Shown: piece by piece, positions 49,809 to 59,784 of the stretch
Layout: the number at the start of each line of letters is the position of its first letter
Numbering within the stretch: position 1 is the first letter of the stretch
Assembly: GCA_964484205.1 (NCBI GenBank)
Contig: CAZAEZ010000016.1
Location: 52,147-116,146 of the forward strand
Direction of reading: 5' to 3'
DNA length: 64,000 nucleotides
Origin: M3007 sp964484205
Lineage (GTDB): Bacteria; Bacteroidota; Bacteroidia; Chitinophagales; Saprospiraceae
Position numbers and translations under genes: made by a program
The notes under the pieces: model-generated
What the model was told of the DNA's origin: nothing
Seen by the model: only the letters and a program-made list of their open reading frames with translations
Database searches by the model: none

Positions 49809-51524
49809 ATGAAGAAAAACCTCCTACTCGTTCTGGCAGTTTGCGCTGCCCTGCCCGCTTTTTGCCAAAAAGCAGATCTTGACGCGAAGAAAATTACCGT
49901 TCGCTTTGTCCAATTGCCGGCCAATCCGCTCCCGGAAGGCTACGCCAGCTACAGCGTGAATCTTTCCGCCAACCCCGGCGATCTCGGCGCCGTCGGCTTA
50001 TCCGAAGTGTTTTTTACCAACAACCTGGTGGTGCCCGGCTACAGCAAGGTCCCGGAAGGCGGGAATTTTAACCTGACCCTGACCCTGCACGACTACAAAC
50101 AGGGCAATGGCGAATCCAAAACCAACACCAAAAAAAGTAAAGACAAAGCGGGAAAGGAAACCACGACCTACACCTACCATTACGAAGCCGGCTTCGAGCA
50201 CATGCTGACTCTGCTCGTGCGCTCACAGGACAATCCGAAAATTGAACAACGCAACTGGCTTGAAGGCACCCGGATATACAAAAGCAAGGAGTTCAATAAC
50301 GCACGCGACCTGAACACCTACGTGACCAAACAGATCGGTCGCGATATTGCCAAAAAAGATCAGGACGAGCTGGTCAGCAGCATGAAGAGCATCCGCAACC
50401 ACCTGGCGGCACGGTACGGCTACCAGGATTGGACGGAGTATCCCAAACTGATGTACCTCGATTCGGAAAAACATCCCGACTACGCGGGGTTCCTGGAAGC
50501 GTTCAATACGACGCAAAAAGCCCTTGAGTCCATGCGGCCACAGGAATCGCTCGATGCAGCGCGTGCCATGGCGGTGCCCGCGATCGAGTATTTTGACAAA
50601 CAAAAAAATACTTACGACGCGTCGGATAAAACCGGACGCAAGATGAAATATGCCTGCCTGTACAACCTCATGCACCTGTACTTCTGGCTGGAAGATTTTG
50701 ATAAGGCAACCGAAACGGCAAATGCCCTGGTGGCCAACGATTATGACGAAAAAGACGGCAAACGTATGCTCGAGGCGATCACTGAAGTGCGCCAGGCGCT
50801 CGAAGCCTGCCGGAAAACCACGCGCCATTTCGTGTACGAAGTGCCCAGCGAGCCTGCATTGGCCGACACTTCCGGCGATAGCGCTTCTGCTGAAGACGAG
50901 CCGCCGATCCGTTATCAGGATGACAGCGAGGAACGTAAATCAGCCTATAAAGAAAAAGCGCTTGGCCTGACCCCGAATACCGTCCAATACGAAGGCGCCG
51001 TGCTCGGTACCGACGGTAAGGAAACAACCGCGCTCTTCCTGGTTGAAAACCCGGGCGCCGTTGGTCTCCGGTTCAGCCATTCCGGTAATTTCCGGTACGC
51101 AGTCGATAATGGCGAAACCTTCCGGATGTTCCGCCTCGACAAAAGCAAAGTCGCACAATTCAGTTTTGACGGCAAAACCTATAAAATCATCTCCTTCCGC
51201 TCGGCCAACTCCGTCAACCTCGGAAGCAACAACAACACCGTGATGGAGGTGCTGTACGACGCTCCCGCCATCGCTGCCTACCTGGCTTATTCCGGCGACA
51301 ACGAGGGCGTAAATAATCCCCCGGAATATGTCATTGAAAACAAAAAAGACCAAACACTGACTTCGCTGAACGGCATGAAGTTCGCCTTGAACCTGAACAA
51401 AGGCATCACGAAAGCCTACAGCGATTGCCCGGAAGCCGTCGAAGCGGCAAAAGCCGGTACTTTTAAGCGCACCGCCGACGAAATTGTCCGGCTGGCCAAA
51501 TTGTTGGAACCCTGCATGCACTGA
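49809..51524 (+). CDS. Secreted protein of unknown function
   Basis: 571 aa with signal peptide (MKKNLLLVLAVCAALPAFCQ). The mature protein starts with a beta-rich domain (KKITVRFVQLPANPLPEGYASYSVNLSAN cut by loops, and a Lys-rich loop KTNTKKSKDKAGKE near 100), then a helical TPR-like region about 200-330 (LYNLMHLYFWLEDFDKATETANALVANDY), an acidic linker, and a C-terminal beta-rich domain about 380-500. No catalytic motif or sorting domain is seen. Similar large proteins with a tetratricopeptide centre are frequent in Bacteroidota but uncharacterised. Confidence 0.75.
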   Translation: MKKNLLLVLAVCAALPAFCQKADLDAKKITVRFVQLPANPLPEGYASYSVNLSANPGDLGAVGLSEVFFTNNLVVPGYSKVPEGGNFNLTLTLHDYKQGNGESKTNTKKSKDKAGKETTTYTYHYEAGFEHMLTLLVRSQDNPKIEQRNWLEGTRIYKSKEFNNARDLNTYVTKQIGRDIAKKDQDELVSSMKSIRNHLAARYGYQDWTEYPKLMYLDSEKHPDYAGFLEAFNTTQKALESMRPQESLDAARAMAVPAIEYFDKQKNTYDASDKTGRKMKYACLYNLMHLYFWLEDFDKATETANALVANDYDEKDGKRMLEAITEVRQALEACRKTTRHFVYEVPSEPALADTSGDSASAEDEPPIRYQDDSEERKSAYKEKALGLTPNTVQYEGAVLGTDGKETTALFLVENPGAVGLRFSHSGNFRYAVDNGETFRMFRLDKSKVAQFSFDGKTYKIISFRSANSVNLGSNNNTVMEVLYDAPAIAAYLAYSGDNEGVNNPPEYVIENKKDQTLTSLNGMKFALNLNKGITKAYSDCPEAVEAAKAGTFKRTADEIVRLAKLLEPCMH

Positions 51525-51615
51525 TTCGCTTCGGATTAATCGCATCCGAAAGGGTGGTGTAAAAATGCACTGGCCATTTACCGGGCCGGTATAGCCCAAA
51601 AGAATCTGCGGCGAA

Positions 51616-52155
51616 TCAATTCATTGCGATCGCGGGCCGGCTTTCATGTGTATATTGAATTTCGACTTTTTCCACAAAGTCCGGGTCGTCGATATGCAGG
51701 TTATCCCCCATGATGAAGGTATAGGTGCCGCTTTGGGTGAACACCCGTTGGTTGGAATACACGCCGTACTGGTACGGGTCGGCCTTAAACGTACGGGTAT
51801 CGATGTTCAGGTAGTGTACCGAAGCAAAGCGCTCGCTGTCGACCAGGGGCTTCAATTGAGCAACTGCAGCGTCGGCCGGAAACACGACATAAAAGAAGTG
51901 GCCTGTGGGGTCAACCACCCCCAGAAATGGCGGGTTGGAACCGGCAAACTGGAGGGTCAGGGTTTCGCCTTTGAACAGGGTAGTTTTTGTAGCCCACATG
52001 GCGTACGTTTTCTGTGCAGGAGCGCTGGTTACGCTGGTGACCGGCGTTCCTTCGGTTTGCGCTGTTGGCGCGGCCTGTTGGTTAACCTGTACGGTCCAGG
52101 CGCCGGCAACGAAGAGCGCAATTGTTGGGATGGTAATACTTACGTATGTCTTCAT
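51616..52155 (-). CDS. Small secreted protein of unknown function
   Basis: 179 aa from the ATG at 52155 (MKTYVSITIPTIALFVAGAW is a signal-peptide or anchor helix); an upstream start adds seven residues. A Thr/Pro/Gln-rich linker leads to a beta-rich domain (FKGETLTLQFAGSNPPFLGVVDP; SGTYTFIMGDNLHIDDPDFVEKVEIQY), possibly an Ig- or C2-like fold. No known motif. Convergent with the preceding gene, with 91 bp between. Confidence 0.7.
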   Translation of the reverse strand: MKTYVSITIPTIALFVAGAWTVQVNQQAAPTAQTEGTPVTSVTSAPAQKTYAMWATKTTLFKGETLTLQFAGSNPPFLGVVDPTGHFFYVVFPADAAVAQLKPLVDSERFASVHYLNIDTRTFKADPYQYGVYSNQRVFTQSGTYTFIMGDNLHIDDPDFVEKVEIQYTHESRPAIAMN

Positions 52156-52305
52156 GGTTGTAAATTTGTGATGCAACCTATAGTCGTGGATTAAAATTTC
52201 GTGCCAACTTCTGCTCTAACACGAATTGGGTAGAAAAAAATTTCAAAAAAAGTCCAAAATCACCGTGAAATTTATTCTGCGGGGGCTTTTTCGGAGAATA
52301 CGGAG

Positions 52306-53415
52306 ATGGACGACAAGCAATTTTTCAGAAAAAATCTTTTAGCCTGGCACCGCGACCACCGCCGCCCCATGCCCTGGAAAGGCGAACGCGACCCCTACAA
52401 AATCTGGCTTTCCGAAATTATTTTGCAGCAAACCCGGGTTGAACAAGGGCTGCCGTATTACGAGAAATTTGTGGCGGCTTATCCCACCGTGCGCCTGCTC
52501 GCCGATGCCCCGCTCGACGCCGTATTGAAAAACTGGGAAGGGCTCGGATATTACTCCCGCGCCCGCAACCTGCACGCCGCTGCGCAATACATTGCCAAGG
52601 CCCTTGGCGGAGCGTTTCCGGATACCTACGCCGGCATCCGGGCGCTCAAAGGCGTGGGTGATTACACCGCCGCTGCAATTGCGTCGTTTGCCTATGCGCT
52701 GCCGCATGCTGTGCTCGACGGCAATGTTTACCGGGTGCTCGCCCGCTTTTTCGGCATCGATACCCCGATTGACAGTACCCCTGCTAAAAAAGAATTTGCT
52801 GCGCTGGCCCAATCCCTGCTCGACACCCGGGCCCCGGGCGCCTACAACCAGGCCATCATGGATTTTGGAGCCGGGCACTGCATCCCGCGCCAGCCCGCCT
52901 GTGCAGACTGCCCTTTGGGCCGGCGTTGTGCAGCGTTCCAGTCGGGCCGGGTCGCACAGTTGCCTGTCAAGAAAAAAGGTTTGGCCAAACGCACGCGTTT
53001 TTTTGCCTACGCTGTGTTTGAGCACCGCGACACCGTATGGCTGCGCCGGCGGGATGGAAAAGATATTTGGCAGCATTTGTACGAATTTCCGCTTTTGGAA
53101 CTGCCCGAAATACCGGCCGACACAACAACACTGCCCTCGCTTTTGATGCAGCATTTTTTTCCGGAAGGAGTGCCGGAAGGCTTGGAATTGCAGGCCATTT
53201 CGAAAGCGTACCGGCAGACCTTGTCGCACCAAATAATTCAGGCGGTATTTATCGAATTCAAAATGCCTGAAAATTTAAAAGTCCTTGATTTTCAAAAAAC
53301 TAGACTCGAAAACTATGTGCAAACTGAACAATTTAAATTAAAAAAAATACTTGCCTTACCCCGCATTATTGATTGGTATTGGCAGGAAAAGGCCGTAACT
53401 TTAAGGTTAGTTTGA
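52306..53415 (+). CDS. mutY: A/G-specific adenine DNA glycosylase MutY
   Basis: 369 aa base-excision repair enzyme that removes adenine opposite 8-oxoguanine. N-terminal helix-hairpin-helix glycosylase domain (WLSEIILQQTRVEQGLPYYEKF with catalytic Glu; LKGVGDYTAAAIASFAY; VLDGNVYRVLARFF with catalytic Asp). The [4Fe-4S] motif is intact: Cys192, Cys199, Cys202, Cys208 (C-x6-C-x2-C-x5-C). The C-terminal domain (about 225-360) is the NUDIX-like lesion-recognition domain. 26 bp upstream of ssb on the same strand, probably cotranscribed. Confidence 0.95.
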   Translation: MDDKQFFRKNLLAWHRDHRRPMPWKGERDPYKIWLSEIILQQTRVEQGLPYYEKFVAAYPTVRLLADAPLDAVLKNWEGLGYYSRARNLHAAAQYIAKALGGAFPDTYAGIRALKGVGDYTAAAIASFAYALPHAVLDGNVYRVLARFFGIDTPIDSTPAKKEFAALAQSLLDTRAPGAYNQAIMDFGAGHCIPRQPACADCPLGRRCAAFQSGRVAQLPVKKKGLAKRTRFFAYAVFEHRDTVWLRRRDGKDIWQHLYEFPLLELPEIPADTTTLPSLLMQHFFPEGVPEGLELQAISKAYRQTLSHQIIQAVFIEFKMPENLKVLDFQKTRLENYVQTEQFKLKKILALPRIIDWYWQEKAVTLRLV

Positions 53416-53441
53416 ACTTCTAATTATTAAATACTGCAACT

Positions 53442-53900
53442 ATGATCAACAAAGTAACCCTCATCGGCAACCTCGGTGCAGACCCGGAAGTACGTCACCT
53501 CGAAAGCGGCGTGCAGGTCGCCCGGTTTTCCGTAGCAACCAATGAATCTTATAAAGATAAAGACGGCAACTTCCAGCAGATCACCGAATGGCACAATGTC
53601 GTTTGCTGGCGTGAGTTGGCCGAACGGGCCGAAAAAATGCTGAAAAAGGGCATGCTCGTTTATGTCGAAGGCAAAATTTCTTACCGGAAATATACCACCC
53701 AGGAAGGTCAGGACCGCTACGTGACCGATATCGTGGCCAATACCTTCCGCCTGCTCGAACGCCGGGAAGGCGGCGGCTTCGACAGCCGCTTCCCCACTGC
53801 TGAAGACACACCTGCCAGCAAGTCCGGCGCCAGTGAAATTCCGGTTTCCGAGCCTGCGAACAATGGCAATGACTCGGCAGGCGACGATTTACCGTTTTAA
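53442..53900 (+). CDS. ssb: Single-stranded DNA-binding protein
   Basis: 152 aa. N-terminal OB-fold (INKVTLIGNLGADPEVRHLESG ... VARFSVATNESY, WHNVVCW, MLVYVEGKISYRKY), a short flexible linker and the acidic tail ending DDLPF that recruits partner proteins. Binds ssDNA as a tetramer in replication and repair. It directly follows mutY. Confidence 0.96.
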   Translation: MINKVTLIGNLGADPEVRHLESGVQVARFSVATNESYKDKDGNFQQITEWHNVVCWRELAERAEKMLKKGMLVYVEGKISYRKYTTQEGQDRYVTDIVANTFRLLERREGGGFDSRFPTAEDTPASKSGASEIPVSEPANNGNDSAGDDLPF

Positions 53901-54065
53901 ACGAACAGGTTCTTTTTTAAAGCCATAGCAACATTTCGAAGAAAGGACGTAGTTCTTTTTGGAGTTTATCAACACGCCTCCGGAGTTGCCAACCCGACAT
54001 GTAGCAGATTGCCCAAAAGCGGTACTTTACAGCCGCGCTTTTTTAAACAAGGCAAGGCTATTTCC

Positions 54066-54845
54066 GTGGACAGTTTTTTCCAATTCGACCTTACCCTCGC
54101 CGAAATGCTGCTCTTCATTTTGGGCGGTATTGCTACCGGCATTATCAATACCCTGGCGGGCAGCGGCTCGCTCATCACCCTGCCGATCTTTGTTTTCTTA
54201 TGCGACCTGCCGGCGCCTGTAGCCAACGGCACCAACCGCATAGGCGTGATCTTCCAGACGATCGTTGGGGTGCGTGGATTCCGAAAAATGGGGATCACCA
54301 GTTTTGCCGGATCAACCTGGCTGATCGTGCCGTCGGTGCTGGGCGCCATTGTGGGCTCGCGTATTGCCGTCGAACTGGACGAAAAATGGATGAACTATAC
54401 CCTGGGCGCCCTGATGGTGTTCATGTTTTTCGTGCTGCTTTTGAAACCAGAACGCTGGATCCGCGAATCGGAAGCCGATACCCGCCGAAACCGGCACCCG
54501 CTCAGCATACTCAGTTTTTTCCTGATCGGTGTTTACGGCGGGTTCATCCAGGCCGGGGTGGGCATTTTTCTGCTGGCAGCGCTGGTGTTGATCGGCAATT
54601 ACAGCCTGAAAGCCGGCAACGGGATCAAGTTGTTCATCGTGCTGGTGTTTAGCCTGCCCGCCCTGGCGGTATTTTTATGGTACAATCAGGTACACCTTGG
54701 CTATGGATTGGCCATGGCCGTTTTCCAGAGCATCGGCGCCTGGCTGGGTGTGCGTTTTGTGGCGCGCGTACCGGATGCCAATGTGTGGATTTACCGGTTG
54801 TTGCTTGCTATCGTGGCCGTTTCGGCGATCAAGTTTTTCTTTTAA
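54066..54845 (+). CDS. TauE/SafE-family (TSUP) membrane permease
   Basis: 259 aa from a GTG at 54066 (VDSFFQFDLTLAEMLLF); a TTG at 54009 would add 19 residues with no family match. About eight membrane helices with the family hallmark repeats FILGGIATGIINTLAGSGSLITLPIFVFL and, in the second half, GVYGGFIQAGVGIFLLAALVL. TSUP proteins export sulfite, sulfoacetate or similar anions; the substrate here is unknown. Convergent with malic enzyme; no terminator was seen in the 91-bp gap. Confidence 0.82.
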   Translation: MDSFFQFDLTLAEMLLFILGGIATGIINTLAGSGSLITLPIFVFLCDLPAPVANGTNRIGVIFQTIVGVRGFRKMGITSFAGSTWLIVPSVLGAIVGSRIAVELDEKWMNYTLGALMVFMFFVLLLKPERWIRESEADTRRNRHPLSILSFFLIGVYGGFIQAGVGIFLLAALVLIGNYSLKAGNGIKLFIVLVFSLPALAVFLWYNQVHLGYGLAMAVFQSIGAWLGVRFVARVPDANVWIYRLLLAIVAVSAIKFFF

Positions 54846-54936
54846 AAAACGAAAATGCTGTTCAGCCCTGGAGCGGTTAATTTGCTGTAATCCGTCCCTT
54901 CAAAGCAGAGTACACCGCATACTGAGCAGGTGCCGA

Positions 54937-57231
54937 TCACTTCGCCTGCGCATCCACCACTGCCAGGGCCACCATGTCTACAATTTCCCGTTCGGAAGCG
55001 CCCAGTTGGAGTACGTGAATGGGCTTCTTTAGGCCCATGATAATCGGACCGATAATTTCGATGCCGGCCACGGCACGTACCAGATTGTAGGCAATATTGG
55101 CAGCCGACAGGTTGGGGAAGATCAGTGTATTGGCAGCTCCACCGACCAGGGTGCTGAACGGGTGTTTCTCCTCCAGCAGTTCCGGGTTGAGGGCCAGGTG
55201 CGCCTGCATTTCTCCGTCGACAATCAACTTCGGGTTGCGCTGTTTGAGCATTTCGGTCGCGCGGCGCATTTTCACGGCGGCAGCGCCCTCGCTGACGGAA
55301 CCGAAATTGGAGTAGGTCAGCATGGCCACGCGGGGTTTGATATTGAGTTTTTCCACCGCACGGGCAGTCAATTCGGCGATTTCCACAATTTCCTCGGCCG
55401 TAGGGTCGAGATTGATGGTGGTATCGGCGAGGAAAAGCGGACCGAAGCGACTCATGAGGATGTACATGCCGGCCACGCGCCGGATATCCGGGCGCGGGCC
55501 GATGACCTGTAGTGCAGGCCGGATAGTGCTGGGGTAGTTGCGGGTAAGCCCGCTGATCATGGTATCGGCTTCGCCGGTTTCGACCAGCAGGATGCCGAAA
55601 TAATTCCGGTGTGTGACCAGACGCCGCGATTCGCTGAGGATGAGGCCTTTCCGCTGCCGTTTTTCAAAAAGCAGGTCGCTGAAGCGTTCCAGGCGTTTCG
55701 TTTCTTCGGCTGTCACCGGGTTGCTGGGGTCCATGATAGGCACCTGTTTCAGGTCGATGCTGTGCTCCTTGAGCAGACTTTTGATTTTTTGCACATTGCC
55801 CAGCAATATCGGGTGGGCAATATTTTCTTCGACGACCACCCGCACCGCTTTGAGCACATTGATGTTTTCGGCGTCGGCAAATACGACGCGTTTGGGGCTC
55901 TGGCGGGCCTTGGTCTGAATGGCCCGGGTAAGGTTGTTGTCGATACCCAGGCGTTTGGTCAGCTGGATTTCGTAGGCTTCCCAGTCGGTGATCGGGTTTT
56001 GCGCCACCCCGGAGTCCATGGCTGCACGCGCTACAGCCGGGGCCACGGTGGTGAGCAGGCGCGGGTCGACGGGTTTGGGAATGATATAGTCACGGCCATA
56101 CATCAGGTTGGCGTTGTCGTAGGCCATGTTGACGATGTCGGGCACCGGTTTTTTCGCCAGCTCGGCCAGGGCACGCACCGCGGCAAGTTTCATTTGCTCA
56201 TTGATGGCCGTGGCGCGCACATCAAGGGCGCCCCGGAAAATGAATGGGAAGCCCAAAACATTGTTCACCTGATTGGGGAAGTCGGAGCGGCCGGTGGCCA
56301 TGATGATGTCTTTACGGGCAGTGGTAGCCTCCATATAGCCGATTTCCGGGTCGGGATTGGCCATGGCAAACACGATGCAATCGGGCGCCATGGACTTGAC
56401 CATAGCCTGATCCAGAATACTGCCTTTTGACAATCCGACAAATACATCAGCGCCTTTAAGCGCCTCCGGGAGTGTGGTTTTTTCGTGCAGGCTGTCGTTG
56501 ACAAATTCACTCTTTTTGCCGTCGAGGTTTGTGCGCGAAGGGTGCAGCAGGCCCTTGCTGTCGAACATGTACACGTTGCTGTGTTTGGCGCCCAGGGCGC
56601 AGTAGAGGCGCGTGCAGGAGATGGCGGAGGCGCCGGCGCCGTTGATCACGATTTTGACCTTGGCAATGTCTTTTTTTACAATTTCCAGTGCGTTCAGCAG
56701 TGCGGCTGCGCTAATGATCGCCGTGCCGTGCTGGTCGTCGTGCATGACCGGGATGTTCAGTTCCTTTTTTAGCCGGTCTTCAATTTCAAAACACTCGGGC
56801 GCAGAAATATCCTCCAGGTTGACGCCGCCGAATGTCGGTTCCAGAATTTTCACCGTCCGAACAAACTCATCCACGTTTTTGGTGTCGAGTTCCAGGTCGA
56901 AGCAGTCGATATCGGCGTAAATTTTAAACAACAGCCCCTTCCCTTCCATGACCGGTTTGCCGGCAGCCGGGCCGATGTCGCCCAGGCCCAAAACGGCCGT
57001 ACCGTTGCTGATGACGGCTACCAAATTTCCCTTTGCGGTGTACTTGTACACATCCTCCGGGCGTTCGGCGATGGCCCGGCAGGGCTCGGCCACGCCCGGC
57101 GAGTATGCCAGCGAGAGGTCGCGTTGGTTGGCTGTTTCTTTGGTGGGGATCACTTCGATTTTACCCGGACGGCCCTTGGCGTGGTAGTATAGGGCTTCTT
57201 CTTTGTGGGTCGTTGTCTTTTTCTTGCTCAT
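54937..57231 (-). CDS. maeB: NADP-dependent malic enzyme with phosphotransacetylase-like C-terminal domain
   Basis: 764 aa, the usual length of MaeB-type enzymes. The N-terminal part (about 1-420) is the malic enzyme proper: LAYSPGVAEPCRAI, FGGVNLEDISAPECFEIE (metal site), PVMHDDQHGTA, and the Rossmann segment IVINGAGASAISCTRL. The C-terminal part (about 440-764) is phosphotransacetylase-like and in relatives is regulatory (acetyl-CoA sensing) rather than catalytic. It converts malate to pyruvate, CO2 and NADPH. A TACTTTCG -7-like box lies upstream on the minus strand. Confidence 0.95.
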   Translation of the reverse strand: MSKKKTTTHKEEALYYHAKGRPGKIEVIPTKETANQRDLSLAYSPGVAEPCRAIAERPEDVYKYTAKGNLVAVISNGTAVLGLGDIGPAAGKPVMEGKGLLFKIYADIDCFDLELDTKNVDEFVRTVKILEPTFGGVNLEDISAPECFEIEDRLKKELNIPVMHDDQHGTAIISAAALLNALEIVKKDIAKVKIVINGAGASAISCTRLYCALGAKHSNVYMFDSKGLLHPSRTNLDGKKSEFVNDSLHEKTTLPEALKGADVFVGLSKGSILDQAMVKSMAPDCIVFAMANPDPEIGYMEATTARKDIIMATGRSDFPNQVNNVLGFPFIFRGALDVRATAINEQMKLAAVRALAELAKKPVPDIVNMAYDNANLMYGRDYIIPKPVDPRLLTTVAPAVARAAMDSGVAQNPITDWEAYEIQLTKRLGIDNNLTRAIQTKARQSPKRVVFADAENINVLKAVRVVVEENIAHPILLGNVQKIKSLLKEHSIDLKQVPIMDPSNPVTAEETKRLERFSDLLFEKRQRKGLILSESRRLVTHRNYFGILLVETGEADTMISGLTRNYPSTIRPALQVIGPRPDIRRVAGMYILMSRFGPLFLADTTINLDPTAEEIVEIAELTARAVEKLNIKPRVAMLTYSNFGSVSEGAAAVKMRRATEMLKQRNPKLIVDGEMQAHLALNPELLEEKHPFSTLVGGAANTLIFPNLSAANIAYNLVRAVAGIEIIGPIIMGLKKPIHVLQLGASEREIVDMVALAVVDAQAK

Positions 57232-57690
57232 AATTTGAAGGCGTTAAGTATTAGCGCGCTGCGAAAGTAGGCAGTGTCGGTTAATTTACCCATTTTAAGA
57301 AACCGTGCTGACACAGATTGGCTGAACAGTAGCCTAAAAAATACCGGCAAGAGGCGCTTCATTTTGTCTGGAATGCCCCTTGCGGCATCTTATCGGAAAT
57401 ATGAAATCCGGCGCTTGTTTTTTAAAGGTGGATAATACCAAGTTTCCCCTGAACCGCAGGCCAGGTTCCGGGCGAAAAAAACGCCAAGCTTGAATGAACC
57501 TAAGCCGTGCGCCAACGAACTGAAAATGAATATTTTAATTTCAGTTTAAATTAAAAAAAATATTTCTAAATCCCGAACAAACCCCCTCCGGCAAATCGCT
57601 ATCTGTTTACCTTCATCTGTATTCAATTTGCCCTGCAACGCGAAGGGTGAACACTCCGCACTCCGTAATCCGCACTCCGTACTCGAAACC
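57232..57690. other. Divergent intergenic region between maeB and yifB
   Basis: 459 bp with no supported gene. It has the maeB -7-like box TACTTTCG (minus, 57262-57269), an A/T-rich stretch at about 57525-57570, and short direct repeats of CACTCCG just before yifB. An in-frame open stretch upstream of yifB reads through these repeats and is not counted as coding. Confidence 0.5.
57262..57269 (-). promoter_or_regulatory. Possible -7 box of maeB
   Basis: TACTTTCG on the minus strand, 30 bp before the ATG; one base off TAnnTTTG. Confidence 0.35.
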
Positions 57691-59253
57691 ATGTTAGTCA
57701 AAACCTTTGCTGCCGCCGTACGCGGCGTCGACGCCCAAACCATTACCATCGAAGTAAACACCGGCGGCGCCCTGGGCACCACGGCCGACAAGCCCGGCTA
57801 CTTCATCGTCGGGTTGCCCGACAATGCCGTACGCGAAGGCCAGCAACGCACCGAAGCGGCGCTGAAAAACTCCGGCCTGCGGTTGCCGCGTTTTAAAACC
57901 ATCATCAACCTGGCGCCTGCCAACCTGCGCAAGGAAGGCTCTGCCTTCGACCTGCCGATCACCATCGGGATGCTGGCGGCTACCGGCGTCATCCCTGAAG
58001 ACAACCTCGACCGTTTTTTTATCATGGGCGAACTCTCGCTCGACGGCTCGTTGCGACCGATCAAAGGCGCACTGCCCATCGCCATTCAGGCGCGCAAAGA
58101 AGAATTTCGCGGGTTTATTCTGCCCAAGATTAATGCCCGCGAGGCAGCCATTGTCAGTGGGTTGGAAGTGTACGGCGTGGAGTCGCTCAACGAAGCGATC
58201 GAGGTGTTATCGGGCAGCGAAAGCATTGCACCCATGCAGGTGAATGCCCGCGAGGAATTTGCCGCCAACCTGGATAATTACAATGTCGATTTTTCCGACG
58301 TACGCGGTCAGGAAAACATCAAACGGGCACTCGAACTTGCCGCTGCCGGTGGGCACAATGTCATTCTGATCGGGCCGCCAGGCGCCGGCAAAACCATGCT
58401 GGCGCGGCGCCTGCCCACCATTTTGCCTCCGCTCAGCCTGCATGAAGCCCTGGAGACCACAAAAATCCACTCTGTGGCCGGTGTGTTGGCCGGCAACACG
58501 GCGCTTGTGACCACCCGCCCCTTCCGGGCGCCCCACCACACCATCAGCGACGTGGCCCTGGTGGGCGGCGGCTCCGATCCCATGCCCGGCGAGATCAGCG
58601 TGGCGCACAACGGCGTGCTTTTTCTCGACGAGTTGCCTGAGTTCAAGCGCACGGTGCTCGAAGTGATGCGGCAACCAATGGAAGAGCGGCGGGTGACAAT
58701 CAGCCGCGCCAAGGTTTCGGTGGACTATCCGGCCAGTTTTATGCTGGTGGCCAGTATGAACCCCTGCCCCTGCGGCTACTACAACCACCCGGATAAAGAC
58801 TGCGTGTGCGGCCCCGGTGTGGTCAAACGCTACGTGTCCAAAATTTCCGGCCCCCTGCTCGACCGCATCGACCTGCATGTGGAGGTGACGCCAGTGTCGT
58901 ACGACGAACTGACCGGGCTGGAGCGGCCCAAGATCACCAGCGCTGAAATTCGCAAACGGGTGCTGCAGGCCCGCGCGGTGCAGGAGGCGCGCTTCAAAGA
59001 TTTACCCGACGTGTACTGCAATGCCCAGATGCCGAGCCGCATGGTGCGGGAGGTGTGCGCCTTGGACCAAGCCGGAATTTTATTGTTGAAAACGGCGATG
59101 GAGCGGCTGCAACTCAGCGCGCGGGCGTATGACCGGATTTTGAAGGTGGCTCGGACGGCGGCGGATTTGGGCGGGAGTGAAACGATCCGAATTGAGGATT
59201 TGTCGGAGGCAATTCATTACAGGAGTTTGGATCGGGAGGGTTGGGCGGGATAG
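57691..59253 (+). CDS. comM: YifB/ComM-family Mg-chelatase-like AAA+ ATPase
   Basis: 520 aa from the ATG at 57691 (MLVKTFAAAVRGVDAQTITIEV). It has the N-terminal Lon-protease-like S5 domain (VGLPDNAVREGQQRTEAAL; MGELSLDGSLRPIKGALPIA), the AAA+ core with Walker A IGPPGAGKTMLARRLP, Walker B GVLFLDELPEF, a zinc-like Cys cluster (MNPCPCGYYNHPDKDCVC) and the C-terminal helical domain (QLSARAYDRILKVARTAADL). In Vibrio and others ComM is a branch-migration helicase for natural transformation; the symbol is given on family grounds. Confidence 0.92.
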   Translation: MLVKTFAAAVRGVDAQTITIEVNTGGALGTTADKPGYFIVGLPDNAVREGQQRTEAALKNSGLRLPRFKTIINLAPANLRKEGSAFDLPITIGMLAATGVIPEDNLDRFFIMGELSLDGSLRPIKGALPIAIQARKEEFRGFILPKINAREAAIVSGLEVYGVESLNEAIEVLSGSESIAPMQVNAREEFAANLDNYNVDFSDVRGQENIKRALELAAAGGHNVILIGPPGAGKTMLARRLPTILPPLSLHEALETTKIHSVAGVLAGNTALVTTRPFRAPHHTISDVALVGGGSDPMPGEISVAHNGVLFLDELPEFKRTVLEVMRQPMEERRVTISRAKVSVDYPASFMLVASMNPCPCGYYNHPDKDCVCGPGVVKRYVSKISGPLLDRIDLHVEVTPVSYDELTGLERPKITSAEIRKRVLQARAVQEARFKDLPDVYCNAQMPSRMVREVCALDQAGILLLKTAMERLQLSARAYDRILKVARTAADLGGSETIRIEDLSEAIHYRSLDREGWAG

Positions 59254-59784
59254 CGCGCTTCTAATTGCTGGGAAGCATGATTGCTGGGAAGCATGATTGC
59301 TGGGCAAAGTCTTCAGACTTTGACCAAGTATCAGGCGGACTTAGTCCGCAATAAAACTACTAAAAGGCGGACAAAGTCCGCCGGATATGGCAAAGTCCGA
59401 CAAATATTTAGCCGAAGTCGGAAGACTTCGCCCAGCAGGCGCGGCGCGTTTGGCAGGCTTCAAACCGGAAGATACCGGCGACAGCGTGGTCCTCGAAGAA
59501 ATCCGAATCCCCATCGACTTTCCCTATTCCCTGAACCTGGGTTCCCACCTGCGCACCGGCGCCACTCCAACCATACTTTTTTAAGCAGGGGACATCCGGC
59601 CAAGGAAGCCATGTTAAAAACGCCGTTCATGCCTGCTCATCGAAAATGGCGGATTCCTTCAGCTTTATGTCGGATTCTTTCACCCTGCCCGGGACGAACT
59701 TTGTGGCTGGATTTAAGTCTGGGTTAAAGTAGAGACCGGCGCTTGTTTCCGTATTAATCCTTCAATTGTAATTGTCCTGTTCTC
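59254..59784. other. Repeat-rich spacer before the giant adhesin
   Basis: 531 bp. It starts with a 16-bp tandem repeat ATTGCTGGGAAGCATG (2.6 copies, 59264-59305), then a run of short palindromes: CAAAGTCTTCAGACTTTG, GCGGACTTAGTCCGC, GGCGGACAAAGTCCGCC and a diverged GAAGTCGGAAGACTTCG, to about 59430. A 65-codon open frame (59387-59584) lies across the last of these; it has no recognised domain and could be a remnant gene end. No clear promoter was found for the adhesin. Confidence 0.55.
59264..59305. repeat. 16-bp tandem repeat
   Basis: ATTGCTGGGAAGCATG twice in full, followed by a partial third copy (ATTGCTGGG), just after comM. Confidence 0.75.

Noticed and set aside
59387..59584. 65-codon plus-strand ORF
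   Set aside because: Begins in a palindrome cluster and shows no known domain; kept only as a note in the spacer entry.
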